From: Eremomyces bilateralis CBS 781.70
Lineage: Eukaryota; Ascomycota; Dothideomycetes; Eremomycetales; Eremomycetaceae
Length of the DNA stretch: 64,000 bases
NCBI RefSeq assembly: GCF_010015585.1
Contig: NW_022985072.1
Span: 186,001 to 250,000 of the forward strand
Direction of reading: 5' to 3'
Numbering within the stretch: the stretch's first letter is position 1; the number at the start of each line of letters is the position of its first letter. A program made the translations under genes and the position numbers. The notes beneath the pieces are model-generated. The model was not told the origin of the DNA. It did no database searches and saw only the letters and a list, made by a program, of their open reading frames with translations. Shown here piece by piece: positions 12,801 to 25,933 of this stretch.

Positions 12801-15800
12801 CATATTACATACTAATTATCGAAAATTGGTACGAAATACCCAACCGAACAGCAAAGCAAAAGCTGCAAAACCATTGAATCGCGCCAAAGCATCCCAAAAA
12901 TGAAAGAGCCGATCCAAGGATTTCAATGATTTGATAATCTTCTGTTCACATGAAAGAATTAAGATACCATACTAAGGCTGTACGATGACGATCCTTCCTT
13001 AATCGGTAATGAACATTATTAACAGAACAGCTGAATCTTGCACCATCCACAGTTCCATTATCATTTGTGATTTGACATTTATCCATAGACCATGGCCCAT
13101 AATACCCCGGAGGCGCCGAGCTAAATGAATTAGCTTGTACTTTGATGCCTAGTAAAGGCAATTACCGCAAGTGAAACATATTCCACGTTTCCCGGCACGC
13201 TGCCCATTGGATGGCGATCTTCGAACCGGTTCAGTTAGTATTAGTCTCACACTCACAGTTGGCACTTGACACTCATGACAAGCGCTCCACAAGGATGAAC
13301 GCTATCGACAGGAGCCACGGCTGAGGGAACCTTCGACTTTTTGAGTTTGTGGACTGAAGATCTAATGCTGAAGATCGACGACTTCCATGTGGAGCTAAAG
13401 AGGCGCTTTACTGAGTTTCCTCCCACTAAAAGTTTCCCGTCACTTTTGCTTTTGGACCTTCGCCCAGATGATAACTAAGGTGATGGGATTGATCACGTTT
13501 TGACTTTTTGAGAGTCTTTTTCCCTTGTGCTTCCCATCCGGACGGACAATCCGGACATCAACCAAATCACCAGGTTCGTAACAATCGGAAAGACATCACA
13601 TCATAACTAGCGCACACTGTAACTCCTCGTGGTGAGCACGGAGCCCATCAGCAATTCCGCACATGGACGTGGAATCAAGAAGCAATTAGTTAGCAGCAAC
13701 TAGCATCAAACCATGATCCATCCACCTGCGATCCCTTCGGCCCTTCCTTGCGTCTGCCCCTCCCAACCAATGGCCGCCTCCCATTCTTGCCCAGCGTCCA
13801 AACGGGTCCACAACGCCCACAATGCCCAGACCCCGAGACATCCTTGGCGATTCCCGTGACCAGGGGTTCCCTGTGGACTGGAGCCCGTGACGGGGGTTCC
13901 TTGGAGGGGAGCCACGCGGGAATCCGTCGAGCAGATGAACTCACGGACGGGCCCCAGAATATTAATGAGTTATGGGTTATGAGATGGGCTGAGGCCTTGA
14001 GGGAGTTGGTCGTTGTGTTGTTGGTACTTGGTAGAAGAGCTCGGAGTTGAGAGGGACAGTAGATGGGTATTGATGCTCAGTTGATGGTTGCTTTGACTCT
14101 CAATATCCGTTCTTCCCAGTAAGTACGCAGCAACGGTAAGGTAATGAATGGCCCTCTCTACCACTCCATGTCACCCAGCGCTTTGGCTCTCCCCTCGCCG
14201 AGTGCCCGCCCGCAGTCCGCCCGCCGCCGCCGCCGCTGCTGTTGCGTGTTCAACGCCGAAATCCATCCATGTATTAGATTAATATGTAGAATTAATGCCG
14301 TTGAAAGCGAGAGGCAAAACAGAAACGATGGACAAAGGGCCGAGGGGGAACGTGTCATCCATCCTGTCAACACTGTCAACGGAATACTCAACAGACAAGC
14401 CACAGCGCTCCTCTAAGTTGCTAGCTAATTATCAACTCCCAAGGATTCGAGTCCCCAGCCCGATCGGATCTGCTTCCCAGTTGTCTGTCTAACTAACTAG
14501 CCTCTGTTTCCTAACTAGTCTCTATTTCCTAGTGAGGGTCCCCTGGCTCCCGCGTGCTCCCAAAATGCCGAACGGAAAATGCGCCATCTGCTCAGCGCGT
14601 GTCCTCAGTTCTGTGTGCCCGTAGTGCCAGACTGCCACACTGCCAGTAGTCGTGTGGGTGCTTGGAAGTGGCTTGGAGTCCGATTTCCACGCGAACTCGG
14701 ACTTAGGCAGCGTGAATTGCTCCATTATCCTTTCATCCACGTTCTTGCGCCAACATCACCCATCCCATTGCTATCAGCACTTGGCCATCGCTGTCTCCGC
14801 CAGATTGTCAATTGATAAAGCAATTTGTATCGCTCGTTCCCTCCTCTACCTCCTTTCCTTTATCGTCTCTACCTTATGGTCTCGATAATACTGGCCCGAG
14901 TCGCTTATCCTGCCGCTCTTCACCACCTCCATCCCTCTACCGTTTCGAACCGACGACCCTCTGGCTCTCAGCACCCTCCGATCCATACTCTCGCTCAAGA
15001 ACTCTCCCGGTCGACCAACGTACACTATCGTTTCTAAAGCGTTTGTCGTTTCTTGGAATATACCCAATATATCTCATTGATCGCATCCGTGGTTCTCGAG
15101 ACCCTGCCGTCCCCGGTGCGCATTGGACCCCGAATCGCATTCCCGCATGGCTACCCGTTCCAGCAGAACGTGAAAGACCACGCCAACCACTCCTCCCAAA
15201 CCCTCCAGTTTAGAAGCGGATATATAAAAGATAGATAAAACCCCTTGTGCGACGCCTCCGATCTTCCACCAACAATCCCACCCCAAGTTTCCTTGGTCGC
15301 CGAAAATCCCATACGCGCATATCCCGACACTTCCCACCACTCCAACCGCCATCCGCATCGCATCCTCCACCAACGCACTCGTAGGAACCGGTACCCAATC
15401 AGCGGACCATCGATTCTCCCTCCCGTGTAACCTCGCCATCCAAGCGACCGCCCTCCCTCCCCTCGCAACTCCGTACACAAGGCAAATCCCCTTCACGCAT
15501 CGAACCGCGCCGAGCTGCAGCCACGTCTACTTTCGCTGGCCCGCGAACGCCATCGCTCCGAGCCACCCTCTCACCAGCTGCGAAAAGCGCTGCTTTGGAA
15601 TTTGACGAACTCTGTCGCTTGCTCTTCGTCAGACGACTGCGTTGGAGCTTTCCTGTCGCCTCGCACTGTGAGAGCCGTCGGAATTGGTAGATCGTGGTCT
15701 TTACGATCGACCTTTGCGATCGATCGCTTTCTTCTTACTGTGCCGTGGTGGTACCTAACGTCCCTCGACGGACTCGAAATTGAATTCAACCGTCCACGGA

Positions 15801-15903
15801 GATCTCTCCGGGTGCGGACGTCTACTCTCTCGAGAACTCAAGTCTAACTTGTTCTCCTCCTTCACCATCCGTACCTCGCAGACGTAGCACTGCAATCAAA
15901 GCT
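9839..15903. other. 6-kb gene-poor tract upstream of the bHLH gene
   Basis: No gene could be supported. Open frames here (the largest is 11092-11709, minus) lack recognisable domains, coding texture and plausible splice partners. Visible features are CT-rich blocks (about 10020-10135 and 10490-10600), a perfect CACGTG E-box at 10705-10710, and a moderately AT-rich stretch (about 12700-13200). From about 14820 to 15890 the DNA is pyrimidine-rich and is probably the long promoter and leader of the bHLH gene. That leader would contain several short upstream ORFs, the last at 15602-15847. Confidence 0.5.
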
Positions 15904-17936
15904 ATGGAGACAGCTGTCACGACGATGACGGACCGCACCCGCCAGAATGGTCCCGCACAGCCTCCTCAAAGCCAGAGGATATCGACGCTGCCGCCGATCA
16001 CCGCGTTGACGGGATCGTTGCCGCCTCCGGAGCTGTCACCTGGGATTCCGCGACCCGTCTCCGATGCGAGAGACTCGGGGAATTGGTCAATATCCCAAAG
16101 CAAACGTAAGTTCTAGTTTCTTTTGCTGCTGAACTGTCGCGTTGAGTCTTTATCATCTTTGATCGCATCGATACCGTCTTGTTCTTGCTCGCCCTAGAAT
16201 GGTCTAGGTATACGATCAATTTCAGGGGCATTGTTCCGGCCATCTACCTCGATGGATTCCTTGTTATTTTGTGGAATGTCCCTCGAGCGTGATTGGATGA
16301 TCTCCCTGCGGTTGCTAGAGCGAATCTGAATTGAAGTCTCGTTGCTGCTTTACTCATTGCCTCATCTGAACGATTGAACCAATCACTGACAGCAATTGTA
16401 GACTCCTCAACTGTCTCCAACCCTCTCGGAGGATTGCAATTACAATCCATTCTCAACGCAGAAGAATCTCCTTCGCGATCATCTGCCCCAGAGACACCTC
16501 ACTCCGCTCGAGGATCGGCCCACCAGGTATATTTGACCGTTTCTGTTCAATTTAAATAACTAATCTCCATAGCCCGTTCCGACACCCCATGTCAGCACAT
16601 GGACCTCCGACCCTCGAGCAAGTGCCGACGCAGCCTCCGTCCTCGCCGACTCGAGGCGAAGCAGCGTCGACAGCCGAGTGAACAACGGCTTCCATCATCT
16701 CTCCATCGGCCCAACCTCCCCGTACGCGAGCGAAAACCCATCCCGCACCTCGCTTACCTCTGCCCTGGCAAGAGAACGTGGCATCACCGGCGCCCCAATC
16801 AACGGCAACCCCCTCTCCCCCACCCAACCCATGATGCGCAATCGCGCCCAAGTCCAACCACGGCGCGCGCCCGTCATCCACCCCAATCCGCGCAGCGTCT
16901 CAGGCATGCCCGATCCCACCGCCGCCGCGCCGACGAAGGGGTTCGCATGGGCGTTCCCCGATCATCCCGAGCCGGACGACCGGCGAGACTCGAGTAGCGG
17001 CGACTCGCTGGACCCGTCGATCCCGTCGCGGCAGAACAGCTTTGCCGCCTCGGTCAACAGCAACACGTTCACTGATGGGGTGCTCCCTGCCGGCCAAAGG
17101 CGGTTCGACGAAGGTACGTGTCTCCCCTGTGGCCGAACAATTCTCAATTTCGGAGTGCTAACCGCATAATAGACATCCCGACACATCATCATTCGATGCA
17201 GCATCGGGCCATCGCCAACCTGCAGCAGGCAGAGCAGGGCGCCAATGCCGGCCCGGGGAATTACAGCCGCACGCCGGCCCTCCGGGTGAGCCACAAGATG
17301 GCGGAGCGCAAACGCCGCAGCGAAATGAAGCAGCTCTTCGACGAACTGAACGCCATTCTCCCCAACTCCCCGGGCGGCAAATCCAGCAAATGGGAGGTCC
17401 TCACCAAATGTATGCCCCCCCTCCCCTCCCTTCCCTTCCCGTCCTCCAACCCCCAACTAAACTAACCCCCACCAGCAATCGACCACATCCGCTCCCTCAA
17501 AGTCGGCGACGCCCACCTCCGCCGCGACCACGACCGCCTCGCCGACACCACCCGCCACCTCGAGGACGAAAACCGCCACCTCCGCGCCGAGATCCATGCC
17601 CTCTGGCAGCACGCGCACCGCAACGACCCCTCCGTCTCCCCCGCCTCCTTCGGCCCCTTCACTAACGTTGCCGCCCACGAGCCGAGCGCGCCCGTCGTGA
17701 ATGGCGGGGGGCCGCGGCAGGGTCCTCATCCACCTCCTCCTTCACAGCAGCCGCATCCGCAGCAGGCGGGGCAGACGCCAGGAGTGTCGCCGCCCCAGGC
17801 GCCGTTGCCGCAGGGCGCGGCGCCGCCACAGCAGTCGGTGACGGGGTCGTGGAATGGGGTGAATGGCGCGGTGGGGCCGTCGGCGATGCAGGGGGTGGAG
17901 TTTCAGTCGCCGCGGATAGGGTATGAGCACCGTTAG
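15904..17936 (+). CDS. bHLH transcription factor, Esc1-like
   Basis: Five exons: 15904-16105, 16402-16526, 16573-17113, 17173-17409 and 17476-17936, about 521 residues. The first intron is about 300 nt, long for this window. The basic helix-loop-helix lies near residues 328-376 (HKMAERKRRSEMKQLFDELN, loop, SKWEVLTKSIDHIRSL), followed by a heptad-like helix to about 415. His330, Glu334 and Arg338 fit the H-E-R pattern of class B factors, which predicts CACGTG binding. The basic region most resembles S. pombe Esc1. The rest is Ser/Pro-rich and disordered, with a Gln/Pro-rich tail after 430. No target genes can be read from the context; the gene stands alone between two large non-coding tracts, which suggests extended cis-regulation. 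Fungal relatives act in development and metabolism, but the role here is unknown. Confidence 0.85.
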
Positions 17937-18136
17937 CGGGGTTCTTTTTCTCGTGGCGTTTTCGGAGGCGAGAGGACGATGGGATCTCGCGTGTCTGTTA
18001 TGCTCGGCTTTTCTGTTCGGGGTTGGATTTCCGCCTTTTTTCCTCCCATCGTGCATCCGTCCCCTCCGTTGAATGTTCCAGGACTTTCTATTCCGATGCT
18101 CAAGACGTCGGGACGGGGATTGAGAAGATAATTGGC

Positions 18137-18162
18137 CGACGCTCGACGCTCGACGCTCGACG
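18137..18162. repeat. Short 7-bp tandem repeat (CGACGCT)
   Basis: CGACGCT is repeated about 3.7 times, about 200 bp past the stop of the bHLH gene and probably within its 3' untranslated region. No function is evident. Confidence 0.8.
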
Positions 18163-20895
18163 TGCGTATCGCATCTTGATGAGGGAGGATGGCCATCGGG
18201 GGCCGGCGCCATCGGGTTTACTTTCTTTTGTCACGAGTCTCGTTTGTTTGGTTCAGACCCGGTTCGGTCGGGTCCACATGGGTGGCCGGATTTGTGTTTC
18301 TCGGGTATTACACGACGTGGAGGGGCTGCCTGGCGACACGACATTGCTTGACCGATCAATCGGTTGACACGAGGTGTCCGGAAGGGAATCAGGCTGCCCC
18401 GACGACTCTGCACGCTCGGTCCCGATTCTGATTTCGTCGGTTCGGATCTGTTTTTCGCATATCGTATCGTATTGATATACCCCCATCATTCTTACGGCGG
18501 GGACCTTGTTCGGTCGGGAGGGTTTCTTCGTTTTGGCTTTGGATAATGGGGGGTGCGGGGATGAAACTGCGGCGGAGGGGTGGGGAGAAAGGTTGAGGTG
18601 GTCATGTCCGGATATTATGAGAGGTTGGGTTGTCGTGGGTGGAATAGAAGAGCTGGACGGAGGGCGGGAAGGGGGTTCGCAGTCGAGTCAGGTTGGATGG
18701 AGAGAGCGGGTGACGAATATGTTCGAAGAGCTGGGAGCGCGAGGGCGGCGAGGTAATGCTTCTTCATCCTTTCGTCGTCCTTTCAAATCGCAATACCGGC
18801 GCCGTCCTACGACGATCCGAGCTTCTCACGAACCCTCCCATCCACCACCGGCCCGCCCTCACTCCCACCGTTATCCCGCCGCCCGGCACGAGCGATCGCC
18901 ATCCCATCGGATCAGCCGGGTGAGCGCGCACATCACGCGTAAGATCGGGTGTTGGAAGTCGCGGAGAGCGGGAATTGACGGTATCGATAATATGAATGCG
19001 GCCGATGTAGGCAAATGCAAAGACGTTGCTTGAAAACAGAAGTGGTTCGGTTCCGTTTGCATGCGTTTGACGTTGACTGCGCGTTTTTGTCGAGGATGAT
19101 ATCCAAATCGTCTCAAACCAACGGGCTGCCGCTCTATATTCTTGCACCTGCGCCTGAAAGGCCATTTCCCTTCCTTTGCCAGTCGTTTCGTTCCGCCTCC
19201 TTTCCCAAGTCGCTCGTCATGTGTCCTCAGTCCATCCTATCATGGCATGCCCAAGGGACCAACTAATCATCGATATTTCACGTTCGTGGCATGTTTACTT
19301 ACCGGAGATCCCTCTTTGCACTATACCGTCCACCACAGTTTCGATTATCGGTGCAGAAAGCTACCGGCGGTTAGATGCTACGCACTCTATGAATTCCACC
19401 CTTCGGATGTCATTATCTTCCCAGCTTTCCATTTCTTCACTCTCTCTTATCCCTTTCCCTCTCCATTTCCAATATCGCCCCTCGCCCTCCCAATCCCCAT
19501 CCTACCCTTCTTCCCCCTTTCCACATCTCCATCCACCCGCCCCTCACCCAAACCAACCCCTCCCGCCATTATCCCCAGCCCATCTTCGCGACCATCCCTC
19601 GGCCTTCGCCCCTCTATTCCCTCTAGACCCTCCCTCCTTCAATCTAGACCCTCCTCCCTACATAATGATCCCCTCACGCGCAATCGTGGCTGCATGAGAC
19701 GCACCCATGCATGTCATGTCATGCAGAATGGACGGGGTGCAGATGAGGCTGCATACCAGCTGGCGGGCGGCTGGTAGGGCAGGGCAGGGGACGGCCGGGG
19801 ACGCTGACTGCTGGGTCGAGGATGAGGAAGATGGTGAATAGTACAGCATGGTAGGCCAATAATGCGGGGTTAATGTCTGAGAGGCGTTGAAGCGATGGTG
19901 GGTGGTAAGGGGGCTGGATGAAAGGGGACAGTACGAGGCAATGATGCCGGGATTTGATATTGGTCGTCGTGATTCGGAGGTTGATAGAGCGGAATTCAAC
20001 TGTGGTTTGGACATAGGGGATTGCCTACATCCATTCACGCGTGCATATGTCCATCAGACGTGCATACTACCGACAGATTTACATATCAAAAACTCGAAAT
20101 ACATGTAAGTATGCTTGCAACTCGTTCACGTCGCTTGGCTTGCTCAATTCGCAGCTTTCCGTCCATCAGCCTTGTTGCGGGAGAGCTTCCCCGAGCTCCG
20201 CTAGGGCTCGGAACGGAGAGGCGAGGTCGACGAAATATCCCTTCTACGTATCAACGGGGACATGGGGCCATGGCGGTTTGTCGTCCGAGGGCGCGACGGG
20301 AGGCAAGTGTCGGGACGGCCCGTTCGGAGGGAAAAGCAAGTCAAGGTGGCCTGTGATCTGCGGTGGTTCATCGCGGGTTTCAAAACGCGAGGGATAAAGC
20401 TGTTACTGATGATAGATTTCCTGGATCTGGGTGGGCGATGGTAGGGGAATCTGACCGATTGCTCCCGAAAAAGAGACGGTAGCAATAAGATTGGGGGCTC
20501 CTTCCACGCCGTTCCAGGTCTTCATGATCCATCATGTCCGATTATACCACTGACCTGCACGTCGTCTAACGCCGCTGTCAATTGCCGTCCATCTACCCTA
20601 CCTGAGACACCTAGTTCAGCCGTTGTCCAGACCTCGCTCGTAGGCCTCATTCTCCGCACTTTCAGGTTCCAACCGGTCGGGATCCCGTCTCCCGAATGGC
20701 CGCGGAATTGTTCGCGCTTGCATATTCGTATCCCCTTGGCGCAGGAGAAGTGGACGGCGACAAACATTACATCCGACGATGGACCAATGAGCGCGCAGGG
20801 TAGGTTCGCAACCTGCGTGAGGCCGTTAGATATTAGGAAGATCTAGAGAACTGAACCTGGGCAGTACTACGCACCATTCAGTGTTCGTGTACTAT

Positions 20896-20975
20896 AGTCC
20901 AGTCCAGTCCAGTCCAGTCCAGTCCAGTCCAGTCCAGTCCAGTCCAGTTCAGTTTAGTTCAGTCTAGTCCAGTAT
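20896..20975. repeat. AGTCC pentamer microsatellite with degenerate 3' end
   Basis: Ten perfect AGTCC units (20896-20945) are followed by six more units in the same 5-bp register: AGTTC, AGTTT, AGTTC, AGTCT, AGTCC and AGTAT. All but one of the altered positions are C-to-T. It lies in non-coding DNA. Confidence 0.95.
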
Positions 20976-23900
20976 CCTCCCAATTCTAGCTTGGTCCACC
21001 TCCCTTGAGTCCTGAGAAATGCTCAGGTCTTGGCTGTATAAGCTAAGGTACGGTACGGTAAGGTAATATCCCAGCTTCCTGGCGTCCGCCTCATCTGTGC
21101 GACGAACCGGTGTGGTTCCTGACACCTCGAAGTGGAAGTGATTGGAGATTTGGGCGCTGGGGTGCTCTTCGGTAATTGCGTGCGCGAGGGCCGGTTTGCG
21201 TAGGTTAGAATTGTAGTATGTGCGCTGTGCTTTTGGGATTGATGAGGGACAGGTTGGTCTGGTGGTTGGAGGAATGTCGAGCGAAGCGGGTGGTTGCGTG
21301 GACATGGGTGGCGGCATGCAATATTCCTCGCTGGCGGTCGAGACCGTCGATCTCGATAACGGTCGAAGTGCGACGTACTGTGCCAATTAAATCGCCGATG
21401 TAGTTTATACCACTTGAACAGCAACGTGGAATAAACACTGGTGACCTCTCAAACAAATTGGCCTAGTCCATGCCATCTCCTTATCCTTGACGTAAGTACC
21501 GGTACTTGCCTCAACCATCTACACACCGTTCGTATCACTACCAAACGGTACCTACCCGTACCGTACCAATGCATTACTTCGACGTGTATTCAGGAATATC
21601 CTACCCTGCCAAGTAACGATCGACTCGGGAACTCCTCGACGCCGCCCCCGAGCGAAGCGAAGATCTCGATGGACGAAAGATCCCCATCGTTCGAGACCTT
21701 TATCCTCCCCAACCCGGGCGATTCGATCCAGGCCTCCGAAAGCTGGCTCGGAGCCGACCGTGGAGCCCGTGGATTGACAATGGATGTGGATATCAGCCGA
21801 CGTCAGACGAAATATGCTATACGCTGTAGCGGTCCGTTGCAGGTACCTACTTACTTTCTGTTGTGCTCCCCGATCCGTCCAACGTAGGGAACACGCGTCA
21901 TTGGTTGATGGAGGGGTAACACTTGACAGCGATGAGGGGAGAGCAGCAGCCATCTTTTTTCATGTGGAGGTACCGGGAGCTCCTTTTGCGTAGCACCTGG
22001 GAAGGAGATACAAGATTGGAACTTGAAAACGGTTACCGTAGGTACCAGAGTCCAGACTCCCTCTTCATGCGCGAATGGTGGGGACAATGGAGCGACACTC
22101 CTGCTGACAGGGACGGTTTGTGGATCTCCAAATATGCGGTTGAGAGCGGGAGATATTGCATTGGGAAGAAACCCTGCATAGGCTGCGGATATGTGCTGCG
22201 GTTGCGTGCTGTTGCAGTTGCGCGCGCAGGAAGGCTGTGATATCTGGAACCACAAAGTGTGGACTGCGAGATTCCGCAAAAAAAAAGGAGAATAATTGGA
22301 TGTTTGTTTGCCGAATGTACTCCGCCTTGTGATCGGGGTATGTGATTTGTCGTGGAGGTGGCGATATCGAGATCGACTTTGAAGTTGATATTCCTATTCC
22401 CGCCTCAAGGTCTTGATATCAACAATTCTCAATGAGATCAGGTGAACCTTGGACTGCCAGCCTTTTAATTAGAAGAGTGGGACCGGTTCCCATTGTTCCA
22501 ATCTTTATTGAGCCCGTTTATAAGCCGGTCAATATCAAAGCTCCACAGACATATCTTTGTACAATCAGACGGTCCCTAGTACTCATGCTGCTGAGTTTAG
22601 ACCGATGCATGCACTTGAGGATCGATGCAGCTCACCCGCCGCGAACGTCGCAGAGACGCGCAGTGATATCCCTTGAAAATTGCAGTCATCACCATGCACA
22701 TAGTGCATATGTTTCATGTGTCCCCTTGAAGGCATGGTACTGTACCCAGTTGTAAGTATAGTCAGGACTGGGCACTGTGTACTATGGCGCGGGTACCCAA
22801 GTAGGAGGATGATAACGGTCGAACGGGACCTGGATGCTATGCATACGATTGAACCATCACCTAGCTACTAAATGGTAGGTACTCGAACGTTGAACCTGGA
22901 GACGGTCAATATCAATAGAATTAGCCTATCCGAGGGGTCAGACAAGCGAGAATTATGTGCAGCATAGCTTCTCGTGTGTGGATCGACCCCCATGTCGATG
23001 CAATTCAAAGCGAACTGTCGCTCGCTGCTTTGATATCAAGATGCTGGTCTCCAATCTCTATACGCAATTGTCTGGCCCGATAGATGTTGCATGTTCGGGA
23101 GAAATAGCTCCGACCGATAAGGACAGAGGTATCGCTCTCGTTCCGCGACGCGACCAATCGCAGGGGGGAGGCTATCTGAATCGGAGAAACAGGCCAGCAT
23201 GCGGAATATTCCCATGCCCGCCATGGCAATGTGGGATGTCGTCGAAGATGCCAAAGTGCTCGCCACCATCCAGAATACCTGACATCTCCACGACGTCAAA
23301 TTGCTCGCCTTTCGGCGGATCTCGGATGTACCGACTACCGAGGGATCCCGCACTTTCGAAGCTATGGAAGGTGAATCAGACACCGAAATGATTGAATTAT
23401 TCGGAAATCGGAACCGCTGAAGAAACTCGCGGAACCAACGCCACCAATCGGGACGGCTGCCAGCGCTAGCGCCCACCTCTCGACGCGTTCTGCAGATTTG
23501 CTTTCCCTCGTGGCAGTGATAGGCTTGCCCTGATGCGGTATCGAGCCGCTAATGACATCGCCGCTAGCCATTCTCGTCTCGTAAGACCAATGAACGCTGG
23601 CTCAGCTAGAGTTTTTCTTCATCTTCAGAAGTAAAAAAGGCGCTCGATCCGTGGTTTGGCCTTTGACATGGCGGCGATGGAAGGATGAAGGAATAATTTT
23701 TCCTGTCCCTGAGTCGAGGCGTATCGTCTCCATAATTGTGTCGGTGCGGGGAAAGGGGAAGAAATCGACGGGAATCTGACAAGACTCGACACGCTATGGC
23801 ACGATGATAAATGCCCGGTACTCCGGTAATGGTCATCTTGAGTTGATGAATGAAGCAGACAGAGCGGTATACGAGGTGCTTCTATGTACTCTGGACTTTG

Positions 23901-25651
23901 ATATATCCATCTTCTAGGATCACTGCCATGGATGGAGGATCGAGATGCAATCTGCGATGGATTGGACGTTGAGGTTTAGCCTGACCCACCACCTCGCGTC
24001 CAACTGCTGTCTGGCGGCCCATCCACTTTCATGGCTTGATGGTGTGCGAGTTCGACCATTGGTAATATGGATGGCGTTGGCAGTTGGATGCCTTGGAATG
24101 ATGGAATGCGGATGAGACGATGCTGATGACCATGGCGATATCCTACAACTTAATATGTAGTCAGACAGGCGACAGCGGTTCAAACTCGAAAGTAGAAAGT
24201 CATATCGAAGCGTGCAAAAAGAGCCTAGAAGCTCCGGATGAAGCTTGTCAGCCAGACTAGGGCAAAGTCTAGGGGGTCAAGGGACCCCCTTCCGGAGGCG
24301 CTTTGGCCGTTGCGGCGATCAGGATGGTCGGAAAACTCGAAATGCACCAAGTCATTCTTCCAAGTTCCAGAAGATCAGAACCCCAAACCAATCCTCCGCC
24401 AGGCCTCCGAGCGATTGATTCATGATTGGGAGAGTCCTGCGTGGCTGACTGCCTGGATCCCGTCCCCTTCCACGAAACAATCCCTTGTCTGGCCACTGGG
24501 CAACCTTCGCTCCGTGGGCGTGCTCGTGCCCACCGGAGTTTTCTGTGCACAGTGCACCACCGTGCAGGGCAGTGTGCGGGGAACGCATGTAACGGCCGAA
24601 CATCCGGAAGGGATGCGCGGCGGACGCAAGAAAATATGGTGGGTTCTTCGAAGGATAGCTTCCTGAACGTTGAAATTGAGGAGAATGAATCGGGAGGATG
24701 ATGGGGAAGGGATGGGTGGAATGGACAGTGGGAGGACGGGCAACAGGATTCTTGATATTCGGTATTGTTCGAGGCCCGAGGGGATCAAGGAACAATGGAA
24801 TGGAGCTTGCCAATTCATCTACGAATTCCATCTTGTACCAGAGGAGCTTGAGTGATGCATACTGGATTACTGGTATTCGAAAATCGGAGCAGAGATGAGG
24901 AACAAAGGGCTGGACGAAATCACGAAATCGAGTCGCTGACCGCTCATATCTTGATGAGTTTAGTTCATAAAGTTTTGATGACATACATGATACATAATTG
25001 CCCCTACAACTATCCCTCTGGACTATTCCGCTTTATTCCTCTTTACGGTATTCAATCCCCGTAAGCTGTTTAGTTGGAAGGCGTTGGGCTAGATTCGCCT
25101 CCGATTTTCGTCACTAAGAAAACGCTAAGCACAGCAGAACACGGCTCTTTTGTAAAATCGGTCTAGCCAGGCCTTTTCGCTATTAAGAGTTAGGAAGAGT
25201 TAGGACTTCACTTCGAGCATTTCTTCTCTATCACTGCTGTGGCGTTAACTCGGAATTCCATTCATACTTCCCTTTACAAATTCCACCACCTTCACTACAC
25301 ATCCCTTCACTCGACATCTCGACCTTCCTTTACTCCCACCTCCAACGTCCTCCAACTTCCAATTCATCCATCAAGCACCGTCGTGCTGGCTGTCGCTTCC
25401 TCTCCAGATCTTACGAATTCTATGGCATCATAACATCATAACATCATCCTTCTCTCCCACATCCAAATCCTCCCGTCTCTACTCTCTACGTCTCCAATCA
25501 ATCGACTCCCTCCAGTCTTCGGTTCCGCTGGTTTGCCGCCCCACAGGTTCCTACACCAACATTCCATCAACGGTCTCTTCCGATTTCAGGTTCCAACGGT
25601 TGTCTCGTCATTTGACCTCGACCATCGCTACCCTTTGGTTCCGCCCGTGAC

Positions 25652-25921
25652 GTGCTTCCATCGTTACCATATCATTCCCCCAGCTCCGAGACTTCACGCG
25701 GGACCCCAACTCAGTCCACCGTATCGGTAGCGACGTTACATAATATCATCCGAGACCAATTTGTCGAACGAAACGAACCGTCGATGAATGAGATTTCTAG
25801 CAACGGGTCGAGTCTTAAAAGGAGCCGCAACTCCTCCCTCACTCTCGATACCGACCTTTTTCTCCCGTCACCTAGTTCGACCGCTGAATTCTCGAGGGGC
25901 GCACCCTCTGAGAACAGTTGA
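25652..25921 (+). other. Upstream ORF in frame with REG1
   Basis: An 89-codon ORF ends with TGA only 12 nt before the REG1 ATG and in the same reading frame. It lies inside the presumed leader. It could modulate REG1 translation by reinitiation, be an older N-terminal extension cut off by the stop, or be chance. The peptide is Ser-rich with no domain. The reading frame is certain; use as a uORF is inference. Confidence 0.4.
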
Positions 25922-25933
25922 CCCCCATCGAAC

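Larger units (their letters stand above)
17937..25933. other. 8-kb gene-poor tract between bHLH gene and REG1
   Basis: No gene could be supported despite many short ORFs. Seen here: a 7-bp tandem repeat in the likely bHLH 3' region (18137-18162); a long pyrimidine-rich block (about 19430-19650) resembling a fungal promoter or leader without a following ORF; an AGTCC pentamer array (20896-20975); a zone rich in GTAC-containing palindromic words (about 21040-22890); a doubled 10-mer AAGAGTTAGG (25185-25204); and a CT-rich REG1 leader (about 25230-25730). Confidence 0.5.

Noticed and set aside
12680-13200. RIP-degraded repeat
   Set aside because: Only mildly AT-rich, with no repeat structure or coding remnant.
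14441-14462. Box B-like word GGATTCGAGTCC suggesting a tRNA
   Set aside because: No D-arm, anticodon stem or acceptor pairing upstream.
23005-23571. Overlapping ORFs on both strands suggesting a decayed gene
   Set aside because: Short fragments in different frames did not match any family I know; not enough to call a pseudogene.
24352-24984. 210-codon minus-strand ORF
   Set aside because: No recognisable family or low-complexity pattern of a real protein, and overlapping ORFs in several frames.
25060-25210. Possible transposon edge with doubled AAGAGTTAGG
   Set aside because: I found no terminal inverted repeat, target-site duplication or coding remnant.
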